Assembly (NCBI GenBank): GCA_016271365.2
Contig: CM028132.1
Location: forward strand, 1,187,907,001-1,187,971,000
Length of the DNA stretch: 64,000 nt
Origin: Neoceratodus forsteri
Taxonomy: Eukaryota; Chordata; Ceratodontiformes; Ceratodontidae
Reading direction: 5' to 3'
In this document: positions 22,832-33,475 of the stretch, in pieces
Layout of the letters: every line of letters begins with the position of its first letter
How positions within the stretch are numbered: position 1 is the stretch's first letter
Program-made: the position numbers and the translations under genes
The notes under the pieces: model-generated
What the model was told of the DNA's origin: nothing
What the model saw: the letters and a program-made list of their open reading frames with translations, nothing else
The model's database searches: none

Positions 22832-23544
22832 GGCCTTTTGTTTTTCACATCAGCTCGCTACATCTGGCCAATTTTCAGGTATCACTGTTTATAGACCATC
22901 ACGATCATACCATCGAGTTGCCTTTGGACCTGTGGTACTCAGGACGTTCTGCCCCCACCCCGGACAGGTCCATCCAGTATTAACTCACATGGAGACTCAA
23001 TTAATTCCACTACGGACTGTATTCTTTATTACACTGCTATTTGCAGACTTCCTTTGATTTTGAACAAAGATCATATCAAATGGGGTGAGTACATGTACAG
23101 AAATTGTGTCTTAACCACTGCTTCATTTTGTTGGATCACAGATACATTGTTTCATTTTCTACATAGTCTGTTACATGAGTAGCCTATTCTGTCAAATGGA
23201 TACATTCATGACTGACTAGACAGTCTTGAAGAAAAAAAGTGAGTCATTACTTGTTACTTTGTAGCGTCTCTAAATGATAACATTGTGTTACTCAAGATAT
23301 TGTTACAATTGAAGACAAAGTTGCCTTTACCTCAGAATGTACTTTCCTACTGATCACCAAGCCACATAATTGCTCAGTGTTATTGACATATGCCTTTTAG
23401 TTTTAAGATTCATAACACAGTGAATCATGATTCCTTTGTTCAACTGATATGCTATTTTAGCATTTATTGGTCTCATGACCACATTTACCTCTGGCAGAAT
23501 GTCATCTGTGACCACCCCTGCCACATAACTGCTTGGGAATCCTA

Positions 23545-23952
23545 ATAACTTACTGCAAGAGACCATTCCGTGGAAGATAGTGCTGTTACACAAAGACTTT
23601 TGCTGTAACAGTAGCTCTTCTAGGAATGTCTCTTGCAGTAAGTAGTTTCCCTCCCTCCATCCCCCTGCCTTTATTTAACAGGAAAAACGATGTAAGGTTG
23701 GGAAGCTTCGGTACCTCGGTTCCCCTCAGTCCCTCGCTTCCGAGCTGAAACTGGCAGGAAATGGAGATTACCAGGGACCGCCCACTTTTATAGGAAGTGA
23801 GGTAGGTGGGTGGTCCTTGTATAGAGAACTGCTGGAAGAGACTTCCGTGCTAGAGCGCCACCTATCGGGAACTCCCAGAAGTAATGACTTACTGCAAGAG
23901 ACATTCCTAGAAGATCTACTTTTACAGCAAAAGTCTTTGTGTAACTGCACTT
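23545..23952 (+). repeat. Element B internal complementary region and right terminal repeat
   Basis: cttactgcaagagaccattc (23555 onward) mirrors the left end at 20140-20160. cttttgctgtaacagtag with aggaatgtctcttgcagtaa mirrors the right end at 23880-23935. The right repeat includes accagggaccgcccac and tataggaagtgaggtaggtg, the reverse of 20220-20280. The element ends gtaactgcactttct, nearly the same as the end of element A. Confidence 0.75.
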
Positions 23953-24206
23953 TCTAGGAGTGGTACATGTTGTTCATCCACACACTGACCCACCTGACTT
24001 GCCGACTTTGATGCACAAACCTGGCTTCCAGCAGGCTAAGATCTGGCATCATGGGGTGGAGCCGAGGACTCTACCACCCGGGTTGGGGGGAGGAGCCAGC
24101 TTAAAGACTTTCCAGCACATCTTAAGGCGGCAAGGTACCTGCCATGAAGTGTGGATGAACAACACATACCACTCAGAACTACTGTTACAGGTGAGTAACC
24201 TGTTTT
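23952..24206 (+). mobile_element. DIRS remnant H, right piece (half of complementary region and right repeat)
   Basis: It matches element D at 32922-33165: gtggtacatgttgttcatcc, then aacctggcttcc, ggctaagatctggcatcatg, gaagtgtggatgaacaacac, and ends ctactgttacaggtgagtaa. It continues the element broken by B at 20130. Confidence 0.75.
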
Positions 24207-24844
24207 TCTTGGTGCTTCCTTCAGTTTTGAGGTATTTTTTGCTCATCATTTTTTCCGTTGTTCTGCTTGGTTCTCTGAACTGACTTGCTCTCTCCTGTTT
24301 TCCAAGACCATGGTTTTAACTATTTTGAGTTAAATGTTTTATTTGAGGAAAAAATTCTATGTATTTATTTTCTTTTGAAATATCCATAATTTGCATTTAC
24401 TTCATTTTACCGTGGTTGAGGCATATTTTCTTCCACGGTTCTCCTCAACCAGGATCAACTCTTCTCTGTTGAGAATATTTCTTTTCCCCATTATGTATTT
24501 TATATATTTTCCCCCGATCCCAGTCCTGGATGCTAGCTTCATGTGTGGAGGCATGTGGCATGCCGTGTTCAGAATGCCCTCCGACTTGCCACCCCTCCAG
24601 CCTACACTGCGGGACCTCCACCCAGTGGCAGTGGAACTGGGGGCGTTCTTCCACCAGGAGAGGAGAGCTGCTGTTAGGTGCTCGATCCTGCTCCGCCTCT
24701 CCCCCCTCATCCTGCTCCCTGACAACCTGAGGTCATTCCCAAACCCGGGTCGCCAGCGTGGCACGAGGTGTGGTGTCCAGCGCCTCAACCCTCCGCGCCA
24801 TCAGGCCAGCTGAGAATACTATTTTGAGGGTTTTTCTCTTGCTT
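24207..24844. other. Unassigned; AT-rich half then GC-rich ORF-bearing half
   Basis: 24207-24530 is AT-rich with nothing recognised. 24530-24815 is abruptly GC-rich and open in more than one frame on both strands (plus 24391-24813, 140 codons; minus 24402-24788, 128 codons). I recognise neither product. Splice-like signals are not convincing. It lies just before the gag of element C. Confidence 0.4.
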
Positions 24845-25750
24845 ATTGGCATGCCAGGGAGACCCCCTTAGAAGGACTGGACCAGTAGAAATTAAAACTT
24901 GTACCAAGTGCTCTAAAATTGTGGCTAAGGCAGACGGCCACAGTCCGTGTTTTTCTTGTTTAGGTCCAGACCATTCCTGTGAAGTTTGTGCTAAAATAAC
25001 TAGTAAAAGGCTAAAGATTTAAAAACAGTGGTCCTCAGTCTGCTTCCCTCCTCTAAAAGCACTGAGGAGGGTACTTCTCACAAAATGAAAATAAAGAAAA
25101 GTCCTCTAAGGACCCTCATGAAATTAAGTCTGATAAATGTAAAACTGCTGACCAAGCCTTAAAAGACAATGAGCAAGGTTCTGATTCAGTCTCAACTAAA
25201 AGAATAGAAAACAAAAACATACCACTGCCCTCCACTGAAAAGCAAGGGAGATGCTGGTGGCACATACAGATCTGCTCTCTGCAAAGGAAATGGCTAAGGC
25301 TTGGCATTTATATCAGACTTTATGATCTGTGGGCAATATATTTTGAGCTCCTTGAAGACCTAGTGTATCCTCTTCAAGACCCTGGCTTTGGCCAGGATTT
25401 TATTATGAGGAAGAGGACGAGCTCTTGGAGCCAGACGGGCATCCTGATGAGGATTTTGGTAACCCCTCAAATGATCTGGAGGATGTCTCATCTCATTTTA
25501 CTTTTGTTAAACAAATGGTGGACACCCTGGACCTTGTTCTCCAGGACGGCACTGAGCAAGAGGTAGACGAAGACTGTGTAGAAATGGTGGGTCTTCCCTC
25601 CTCAGAGAAACTCACTTTGCTCATTCACAATGCCTTAAAGAGGGCAACTTTAAAAATTCTCCCAAACCCTATTTCTGTTTCTGGAGTAGAAAGGAAAATT
25701 GAAAAGAAATATCAACTTGACAGGGCAAATGCTGATTCTAGGATTGTGGG
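24845..25750 (+). pseudogene. DIRS gag N-terminal part, element C (before nested element D)
   Basis: The conserved Cys/His cluster is clear at 24893-25020: CTKCSKIVAKADGHSPC, then FSCLGPDHSCEVCAKI. It is nearly the same pattern as in element 1. After a frame change, 25425-25750 encodes an acidic segment with FVKQMVDTLDLVLQDG and MVGLPSSEKLTLLI, as in the acidic middle of DIRS gag. The reading stops where the left repeat of element D begins. The protein resumes after D at about 33166. Confidence 0.7.
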
Positions 25751-25880
25751 TGTGTTGTTCATCCACACTCTTTGGCATGTCCCCTTCCACTTTAAATCTT
25801 GCTGGAAGTCTTCAAGCTGGCTTCTCCCCACCCACCCAGGTGGTATAACCCTCGGCTTTGCCCCATGACGTCAGATTTTC
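25750..25880 (+). repeat. Left inverted terminal repeat of element D
   Basis: Reverse complement of about 33000-33130, with matching blocks gttcatccacactctttggc, ggaagtcttcaagctggctt and ccacccaggtggtataaccc-like sequence. The right repeat extends outward by a further 30 or so bases (ctactgttacaggtgagtaa) that the left repeat lacks. The internal complementary region instead carries their complement. Confidence 0.8.
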
Positions 25881-26006
25881 CTTTCCGCTGGAAGATTCGG
25901 GTTGCCTCCCTTGTGCTCACGCATTTTGTAGGCCCTGGCTCTAAACCTTACGGTTATTCCGAAACTTTTAGTTCGGATTCGCGATCGCAACTTTGATTCT
26001 TCGACT

Positions 26007-29000
26007 ATGGAAAACAAGTCTTCCCCCGGATTTCGTCAGTGCCCCTGCGGCCAGAAAATGTTGTGCACCGATCCCCACACCGTGTCCATTTATTGCCTCT
26101 GTATCGACCATGACACCTAGAAATGCGATATGTGTCTCGCTTTCCATCCTAACGTCCTTGACGACCATCTCGCACGCCTGAAGTTGGGGAGGCTGGAGAA
26201 ACGGAACCCTCCGGTGAATTCCAAGGAGGCTCAGTGGGTGGTTTCCACGGCTGCAGGATCCGCCGAGCAATTGGAATGAAACATAGAAACATAGACTTTG
26301 ACAGCAGATAAGGACCGCTAGGCCCATCTAGTCTGCCCATTTCCTACCTACAGGATAGGCGCAGATCCTAGTTAACCAACAGCCTATATCTTCCTGCCCC
26401 CCACAAGAATTGCCTTATGTCTGTCCCATGCATTCTTGAATTCTCCCACAGTTTTAGACCCCACAACTTCCTCAGGAAGGCTGTTCCATGCATCCACTAC
26501 CCTCTCTGTGAAATAATACTTCCTCACCTTGCCTCTGAACCGCCCTCCTTCTATCTTTAAATTGTGTCCCCTTGTTCTTGCAAGTCTCTCTTTCTGAAAG
26601 ATGCTACCCTCTTGGACTTTGTTGATTCCCTTGAGGTACTTGAAAGTTTCTATCATGTCCCCCTCTCCTTCCTTTCCTCAAGGGTATACATATTAAGCTC
26701 CTTTAGTCTCTCCTCATGGCTTCTCTTGCAGACCCTGCACCATTTTAGTTGCCCTCCTCTGGATTGCCTCTATCCTGTCTATGTCCTTCGGAGATGGGGT
26801 CTCCAGAACTGGACACAGTATTCCAGATGGGGTCTCACCAACTGTCTGTACAGAGGGATAACAACTTCCTGTTTCTGCTGCTGATGCCTCTCCCTATACA
26901 TCCCAGTATACCCCCGCCCTCCCTACTGCCTTCTCACATTGCTTGCTAACCTTAAGGTCATCTGATATGATTACCCCAGGTCCCTTTCTGTTTTATTGTT
27001 GTTACTACCTCCCCACCCATTGTGTATTCTTCCCTGGGTTCTTGTTTCCCAGTTGCATTATTTTGCACTTTTTGCATTGAATCCTAGCTGCCATCGTCTG
27101 ACCATTCCTCCAACCTTGCCAAGTCCCTTTTCATCCTTTCCACACCTCCTTGTGTATCAACCCTGTTGCAGATCTTTGTGTCATCTGCAAAGGCATACTT
27201 CTCCTTCAGTCCCTCTGCAATGTCACTGATGAAGACATTAAAAGGACTGGACCCAATACTGAACCTCTACGGTACCCCACTAGTAACCGCCCTTTCTTCA
27301 GAGTGGACTCCATTTACAATTACCTTCTGTGTCCTGTTGTCCAGCCAATGTTTTACCAGGCTACCACCCTGGGACCCACTCCCAGGCTGGTTAATTTGAC
27401 TAATAATCTTTTGTGTGGGACTGTGTCAAATGCCTTGCTAAAGTCTAGGTAGGCCATGTCCACAGCCCTCCTGGTCTACTACTTTGGTCACCCAGTCAAA
27501 GAAAATCTATTAGATCTGCCTGACATGATCTTCCCGCTGTGAACCCATGCTGCCTTGGATCCTGTGCTCCACTGACCTCTAGGTACTCAACAATTCTTTC
27601 CTTCAGAGGTGACTCCATCACTTTCCCTACCACAGAGGTCAGACTGACAGGTCTGTAGTTTTCTGCCTCTGTCTTGGTCCAACTTTTGTGAAGGGGAATC
27701 ACATCCACCTTCCTCCAGTCCTCGGGTACCACACCATCCTCCCATGATTTATTAAAAAGAGTAGCCAGTGGTTTCACTAGTTCTTTCCTTAATTCTTTTA
27801 GAATTCTGGGGTGAATTCCATCAGGACCCATTGCTTTGTCCACCTTCAGTTTTAGGAGTTCTTGCAGAACCCTTTCTTCTGTGAAAGGACTGGGATCGAC
27901 CCCCCTATCAAGAGTGCTTCTGTTAATTGGATTAGGCACTTCCCCCTCCTCTTTTGTGAATACTTTTGTGAATGCATGCAAGCATTCGAAGAGGAAGCGG
28001 CTCGGGGCATGGAAACTACTTGAGCTTCTTCGTTCAGCTCAACCTGGGCTCCACCTTCTCAGGTTCCTTCCAAGAGTTGTGCCAGTTCTCCCGACCAAGG
28101 GAGAGAGTCCTGCAGCACGCATCTCCTCGATCCCATAAGTGGAGAAGGACCCAGGATCGACATTCGTCCCAACGGAGATTCTCTTGGGAATGGGAGAGAT
28201 CTCGAGTCCCGGGAACATGTGGTCTCGCGCCGCAGATTGCTTCCGTCGGCCGGGATTCTCGCTTATTGCCTTGGCCAATCGATCGAATCTGTCGATTGAC
28301 GTATGTAGAAATCGCCATTGACCCCACCGCCTTTATCACCGCCTCGCTGATTCTCCCAATTGAACTCCAGTTCTTACTTCCTGATGAGGAGACCCAGCCT
28401 GCTGGGACTTTATAGAGGAAGTGGTCCCCACCACGGAAATCACGGATTGGCCTGTCCGATCTCAGTCGAGTCTCGGACCCCTCAACCGAAGGCTGAGGAA
28501 GAGCCATAAATGCTCTAAAAGAGGCGGGTTTATCGGTCATCTTCATCCTCCTCGGACGAGGAGAGGCTCCGGCCGGAGAAAATCCAGCCTTCGAGGCACC
28601 TCATGTGGCAGCAGCTGATTTTGACCGGGCACAAACAGACTCGGCTTCCACCCGGCCATTGCTGACTTTCATTCCACTAGTCGGGTTTAATTCCTTCGGA
28701 GTCGATCAGTCAGTTCCCCTGCCCACGGAGCCGGCAAAACTTCCGGGTTCGCCTAAAACGGTCTCTCCACCAATTATAGTGGAACCACTGCCCAAGCAGC
28801 CTGTGGAGGGGCTTCCAAAGAAGATAGGCCAGACACTGGGTTTCCCTGGCATCTGTCAGTCTGTCATCCCCGGATCGCTTTTGATGTCGATCATTATACC
28901 CGGATTCCTCAGATTTGGATGTCACCGCCTGTATTTTTATGCTGGGGATGATGAATCAGCCAGTGGGGTAGGGGAGGAAGGTCCTTGTCTTTTCAGGGCA

Positions 29001-29950
29001 TTCTCTGCCTCATCTCTGAGTCCACAGGGATGCCTCTGAAGCCAATCCAGAAAAGGTGGAGTACCCTCTCATTGACATCCTCAAGAGAGGAATACCTGAC
29101 GAAGCTTCTCCTGTGGCCGAGGCCATTGTCGGCCTGGCCTTAGAACTCTGGCAGTGCCCTGCCTTTGTCCAGCTCTGTCTGCCTGCACGGCCCGCAGCAT
29201 GCAGTGCTCATGGGGTCCTTGCAGGGTTCCCAGAGCACCCTTGGCTGAGAGCCTGGTGACCGCCTCTGTTCAGGTGTACTGGCAGTTCTGTTGATACTGA
29301 CCGCGACCTGAGAAAGAGTCCAGGCTGTTGGACCATTCAGCCAGGAAGGTCTATGCGGCTTCTTCCTTGGGCCTTCATCAGGAAGTTCGCCATCGTCATG
29401 GCACACTTCTCCCATGCTCTCCTAGGGTCTCTGGATGAAGTCCTCCCACATCTCCCTGTGGACATGCAGACCACAGTCAAGCAGGTCTGGGACCAGGGCT
29501 GAGCTGTTGCCAAACAGCGGCCTCAGATAGCCCTGGATTAGGGGTTCTTGTGACCGGATTGGAGTGGCAGCCGTAGTTGACTCTTGTCATGAGGGCTTGG
29601 CTGAGGCCTCCTCCTTCCGGCTGATATTCAGCACAAACTAGCTGACGTGCCTTTCCTAAGGACCGACCTGTTCGGCCCAGGAGTGGCTGGTCACCTTTAG
29701 TGCACTGAGCAGTCCAATTCCACCTTGGACGCTACTTCTACCAAGGGCTTGGCTTCGGCAAGAACCCAGAATAAAAAGAAGCTATCTCGCATTCTTCCCT
29801 GCGCTCAGCAGTCCTCTTTCAAGGAGGACAGCAGCATCAGCAACAGCAGCAGGCTCAAGCTTGTGCCCCTGCCCAAGCCCGAGCCCTCCCAGGCCCATAA
29901 AGGAGGCCGTGGTTCCAGTCCTGGATCCTTCTCCTCCAAGCCTGCTCAGT
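26007..29950 (+). pseudogene. DIRS gag, element D (interrupted by CR1)
   Basis: The start ATG is at 26007: MENKSSPGFRQCPCGQKMLC, then TDPHTVSIYCLCIDHD, a version of the gag Cys/His module in which one Cys is replaced. The frame is lost near 26110. CR1 splits the gene at 26278-27965. After it come 28605-29039 (Pro/Ser-rich, FIPLVGFNSFGVDQSVPLP) and about 29400-29950, with ADIQHKLADVPFLRTDLF and the basic tail KPEPSQAHKGGRGSSPG. Several stops and shifts. Gag packages the element RNA. Confidence 0.65.
26278..27965 (-). mobile_element. CR1-type LINE nested in element D gag (minus)
   Basis: Tail at 26278-26345 (acatagaaacatagactttg, gcccatctagtctgccc). The 3' coding part 26384-26656 reads RKYYFTERVVDAWNSLPEEV. 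The RT N-terminal block 27496-27981 reads KVDKAMGPDGIHPRILKELR, then GVVPEDWRKVDVIPLHKS, NYRPVSLTSVVGKVMES. The palm and thumb between lack long ORFs. It is 5'-truncated just upstream of the RT. A GAATG at both junctions (about 26272 and 27970) may be a short target duplication, but this is weak. Confidence 0.85.
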
Positions 29951-30179
29951 GATGACTGGGCTGCCAACCCTCTCCGTCCCACCAGCTCTAGGTCCTCCCG
30001 TGGGGCTGGCTCAACCTCTTCCTTTCCACCTGGTCTGCTGTCACTTCAGACAGGTGGGTTCTCGAAGTGGTCGGTCAGGGACTGCCTCTGGAATTCAAGC
30101 AGTACCCTCCAAGTCGAGCTCGTACCCCTCGGGAGGAAAGAGTATCCGCTCAGACTCAGTCGACTCTTGAGTGGACATC

Positions 30180-30960
30180 GCTTAACTCCTCCTCAAGGAG
30201 GCTGTAGCTCCAGTGATGGATCCTCCAGCAGACCCAGGCTTTGTCTCCTGGTACTTCCTGGTGCCCAAGCGGATGGGGGCTGCCCCATTCTAGATCTGCA
30301 CTACCTGGATCAATATCTTGGGTCACACACCTTTCGGATGGTCACTCTGTCCCAGATCATACCATCCTTGGAGCGATACATGTGGTTCTGTTCACTGGAT
30401 CTGCAGGGCGCATTCTGTCACGTCCCAATCCGTCCGTCCCATCATGGTTCCTCTACTTCAGGGTCAAAGGGACCCTGTACGAGTTCCGAGCCATGCCGTT
30501 CGGCCTGTCATCGGCCCCATGGGCCTTCACCAAATGCATTACGGTGGTAGAGACCCATCTCATTCGTCGGGGGGGGGGGGTGTCAGGATTTATCCTTACC
30601 TCAACGATTGGCTCCTAGCAGGTTCCACCCAACAGGAGGTGGAGAGGTCCAGGGACCTGACCCTCCAGACCTGCTCCCAACTCGGCCTCCTGATCAATGA
30701 GGCCAAGTCAGAACTCGTGCCTTCTCAGGTGATGGGCTTCATCGGGGCAGAGCTCGACTCTTGTCAAGCCAGAGCTTGGTTCCCTGCAGACAGGACAGAG
30801 GTTCTCTCCTCCCTTGCCCAATCATTTCTAGTTGGGCAACTGCGCCCTGCCTGGGACTTTCTGTGCCTTCTGGGTTACATGACAGCATGCATCTCAGTGG
30901 TCCGTTGGGCCTGGTTGCACATGCGCCCCCTCCAATGGGAGCTGGCCGCCCAGTGGACTT
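30180..30960 (+). pseudogene. DIRS reverse transcriptase, element D, YLND in place of YLDD
   Basis: Motifs include WYFLVPKRMGA (about 30250), FLYFRVKGTLYEFRAMPFGL with SSAPWAFTKC (30450-30540), and after a 12-base G run (30569-30580) that shifts the frame, IYPYLNDWLLAGSTQQEVER (YLND at 30597-30608), INEAKSELVPSQVMGFIGAE. The first Asp of the catalytic YLDD is Asn. The G run is a plausible slippage site for the adjacent frameshift. Otherwise the order matches elements 1 and A. Confidence 0.8.
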
Positions 30961-31040
30961 AACGCAACGGTCATTTCAACCAGCTGATCACTGTAACCCA
31001 GAAGATTTGGGACGCTCTCCACTGGTGGACCGCCCCAGAC

Positions 31041-31430
31041 CGGTTGCAGGAAGGGATCCCATTTGTCCGCCCCAAGCCGACGGTCGTCCTTACGACTGAT
31101 GTCTCTCTCATCTCATGGGCTGGGGAGCCCACATGGGGGACAAAAGGGCCCACGGGCTCTGGACCCATGGGGAGTCCTGATGCCACATCAACCTGTTGGA
31201 GCTCAGAGCAGTCAGACTGGCACTGTCAGCTTTTGCTCCTCGGCTCCAGGGTCAAGTGTTTCAAGTCCAGATGGACAATACCATGACCATGTTTTGCCTC
31301 AAAAACAGCGCACACTCCCGCCTGCTGTGCAGGGAGGTGCTCCACATCTGGACCCTGTGAGCGCCTGAAAGCAGATCTCCTAGCCATCCATGTGGCAGGA
31401 GCCTCAGTCCATCTGGCGGATGCCTCGGCC
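31041..31430 (+). pseudogene. DIRS RNase H, element D (broken)
   Basis: A short-frame mosaic: VVLTTDVSLISWAGEPTWG (about 31080-31140), then in other frames the INLLELRAVRLAL-type block near 31190 and a MDNTMTMFCLKNS-type block near 31270. The catalytic Asp positions are recognisable but spread over three frames. It follows the RT thumb without a gap. Confidence 0.6.
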
Positions 31431-31839
31431 ACCTAGGCTAGACATCCCACGAGTGATCTCTCCATCCAGAGGTAGCTTACAGCCTGTTCTCCCACTGGGG
31501 CAAACCACTGGCGGACCCGCTTGCCTCAGGGACAACACCATGCTGAGGCTGTTCTGTTCTCAGCAGGGCTCGCTGCAGGGGATGCCTTCTCGAGGCTGTG
31601 GACCCCAGGCCTCTACACCTTCCCTCCTTTCCCTTGATCCACAAGGTGCTCCTCAAGGTTAGCCCCAGACTGGCTGCGCCACTCTGGTATCCAGATCTCC
31701 TCAGCCTCAGCTGCAGGACCCCGAGGCTGCTCCCCAGCACACCCAGACCTGATATCTCTCAATCAGGGAAGGTATTCCATTCGACCTTCAATCCTGCACC
31801 TCACAGTCTGGTACCTGAGCGGCTAGAGTTCCAGGCTTT

Positions 31840-32830
31840 GGATCTTTCCGACAGTGTCTACACTGTGGTGGAGGAATCCAGAAGGGAATCGACCAGGAAA
31901 TGTTACACCTTCAAATGGAGAAGATTTTCCATTTGGTGTCAGGGCAAGGGCCTGGAACCCTTGTCCTGTCCAGTGGCTAACATCCTCGACTACCTTTGGT
32001 CTGTCTCCAAAGGAGGCCTGCAGTCATCGACCCTTAGGGTACACCTGAAGCCATCTCTGCTTACCAGGCGTGGGCGGTCAGCGATGTTGACACAGGAGAC
32101 AGTGTCGGTGCTTTTTCAAAGCCTGGATCACATATCCCCTCAGTGCGTGAACCTCCACCTCTGTGGGATCTTCTGCTGGTACTGGCAACGCCATGGGCAA
32201 GCCATTCCGAACGATGCCCTAGTGTGCCTTGTCACACTTGTCATGGAAGACTGCCTTCCTGGTGGCTATCACATCTGCCAGAATGACAGGAGAGCTCCAG
32301 GCACTTTCGTGGACTCCCCTATCTGGTCTTCCACAGGGACAAGGTTGTCCTATGCCCCACCGAAATTCCTTCCGAAGATGGTGTCAGAGTTTCACCTTAA
32401 TCAGGTGTTGACTCTGCGGTTTACTACCCCAGCTACACCCTCTGAGGCTGAGTACAGGCTCCATACTTTGACCCGAGACCGCTGTCACCTATTATAAGGA
32501 GAGGACAGCGAAATTCACGGTGAGGTTTGCAGCTGTTTGTCACCTACACCAAGCTCCTTCTTCCAGACCTGCAGTAAAGTATATGATTGCAAGATGGATC
32601 ACATCATGCATTAGTCTATGCTATGAGTTGGAATAAAAGCTCATTCTACCTGGCATACCGCTGCATCAGTGGCTGCTTCCAGGGACATCCCTATCCAGGA
32701 GATCTGCCGGGCTGCTACCTGGAAGTCAGCAAACACCTTCATCACCCACTACCACATCGACCTTGAGTCATGCCGGAATGCTGGTTTTGGGACCTCAGTT
32801 CTCAAATCTGTTTCCCAAGTAGGGTGTGTG
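31840..32830 (+). pseudogene. DIRS tyrosine recombinase, element D, active-site Arg replaced by Trp
   Basis: ORF 31598-32497 includes VVEESRRESTRKCYTFKWRR and FSIWCQGKG, the N-terminal recombinase region. LSWKTAFLVAITSARMTGEL (32230-32290) is in another frame and carries the first catalytic Arg. The C-terminal block at 32636-32830 reads KAHSTWHTAASVAASRD, where HSTR is expected (codons 32642-32653), then ICRAATWKSANTFITHYHID with the nucleophilic Tyr. The second active-site Arg is therefore Trp. Family role: integration of the circular cDNA. Confidence 0.8.
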
Positions 32831-32892
32831 TGCCGGAGAACTGCTAGGAGTCTGCCAAAGAGTATGAATGAGCAACATATCCACAATCCTAG

Positions 32893-33165
32893 AAAAACAG
32901 GTTACTCACCTGTAACAGTAGTTCTAAGAGTGGTATATGTTGTTCATCCACACGGTCCCACCCGACCTCCCGCTGTGGACGACAGCACCTGGCTTCCCGG
33001 CTAAGATCTTGTGTCATCGGGCGGAGCTGAGGATTACACTACCCGGTGGGGTGAGAGGAACCAACTTGAAGACTTCTGGCAAGATTTAAAATGGAAAGGA
33101 CATGCCAAAGAGTGTGGATGAACAATATATACCACTCCTAGAACTACTGTTACAGGTGAGTAACT
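32893..33165 (+). repeat. Element D internal complementary region and right terminal repeat
   Basis: 32893-32955 (aaaaacaggttactcacctg, aacagtagttct, gtatatgttgttcatccaca) is the reverse complement of 33108-33165 (gtgtggatgaacaatatata, ccactcctagaactactgtt, acaggtgagtaa). The repeat in between mirrors the left repeat. The centre, acaggtgagtaacctgt-like in remnant H, is close to a perfect palindrome. Confidence 0.8.
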
Positions 33166-33475
33166 TTTGTTTGGTATGTGCATCCAGACCACAAAGGAGT
33201 GGTCCAGGCAGCAGCTTGTGGCAAGGTGAATGTGACCCTTTTTCTCAGCCCCTGAAAAGGAGTCTAGAATGCTGCATTCTATGGGCAGAAAATCCTACAC
33301 TACTGCCTCTTTGCTGCCACGCCTCCTCTCCCATGGCATATGCAGCCAGATATCAAAGAGCCCTTTTAAAGTCTTTTCCAGCTATAGTGCAACATGGTGG
33401 CTACACTATGGTTCAAGAGATTACTGAGACTGCCAAGTTGGCCATAGAGCTCAGGGGTCATGCAGTCTAGATAAG
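33166..33475 (+). pseudogene. DIRS gag, element C, continued after nested D
   Basis: Frames read HKGVVQAAACGKVNVTL (about 33190-33240), then MAYAARYQRALLKSF and ETAKLAIELRGHAV to 33470. These match GVVQAAACDKAN and ANYMAYVARYQKS in element 1 gag. Gag then jumps straight to RNase H. The gag C-terminus and all of RT are missing, an internal deletion near 33470. Confidence 0.65.

Larger units (their letters stand above)
20121..23952 (+). mobile_element. DIRS element B, gag-only, inserted in H
   Basis: The left repeat (about 20130-20290) is the reverse complement of the right repeat (about 23740-23910). An internal complementary region lies at 23545-23640. Its first half is complementary to the left end (20121-20165), its second half to the right end (23880-23952). 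Only gag-like coding is present between them (about 20390-22830). No RT, RNase H or recombinase motif was found. Flanks on both sides match one D-like element, so B can be removed to restore H. Confidence 0.75.
25750..33165 (+). mobile_element. DIRS element D, nearly complete, nested in C
   Basis: Left repeat about 25750-25880, gag 26007-29950 (split by a CR1 at 26278-27965), RT 30180-30960, RNase H 31041-31430, recombinase 31840-32830, internal complementary region 32893-32955, right repeat 33000-33165. The left repeat (gttcatccacactctttggc) is the reverse complement of gccaaagagtgtggatgaac in the right repeat. Without the CR1 the element is about 5.7 kb. RT and recombinase active-site substitutions and frameshifts show it is dead. 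Confidence 0.85.

Noticed and set aside
23083..23095. GGTGAGTAC in element B as a terminal splice donor
   Set aside because: It lies inside the element, far from the termini, and is not in the position shared by elements A, C, D and H.
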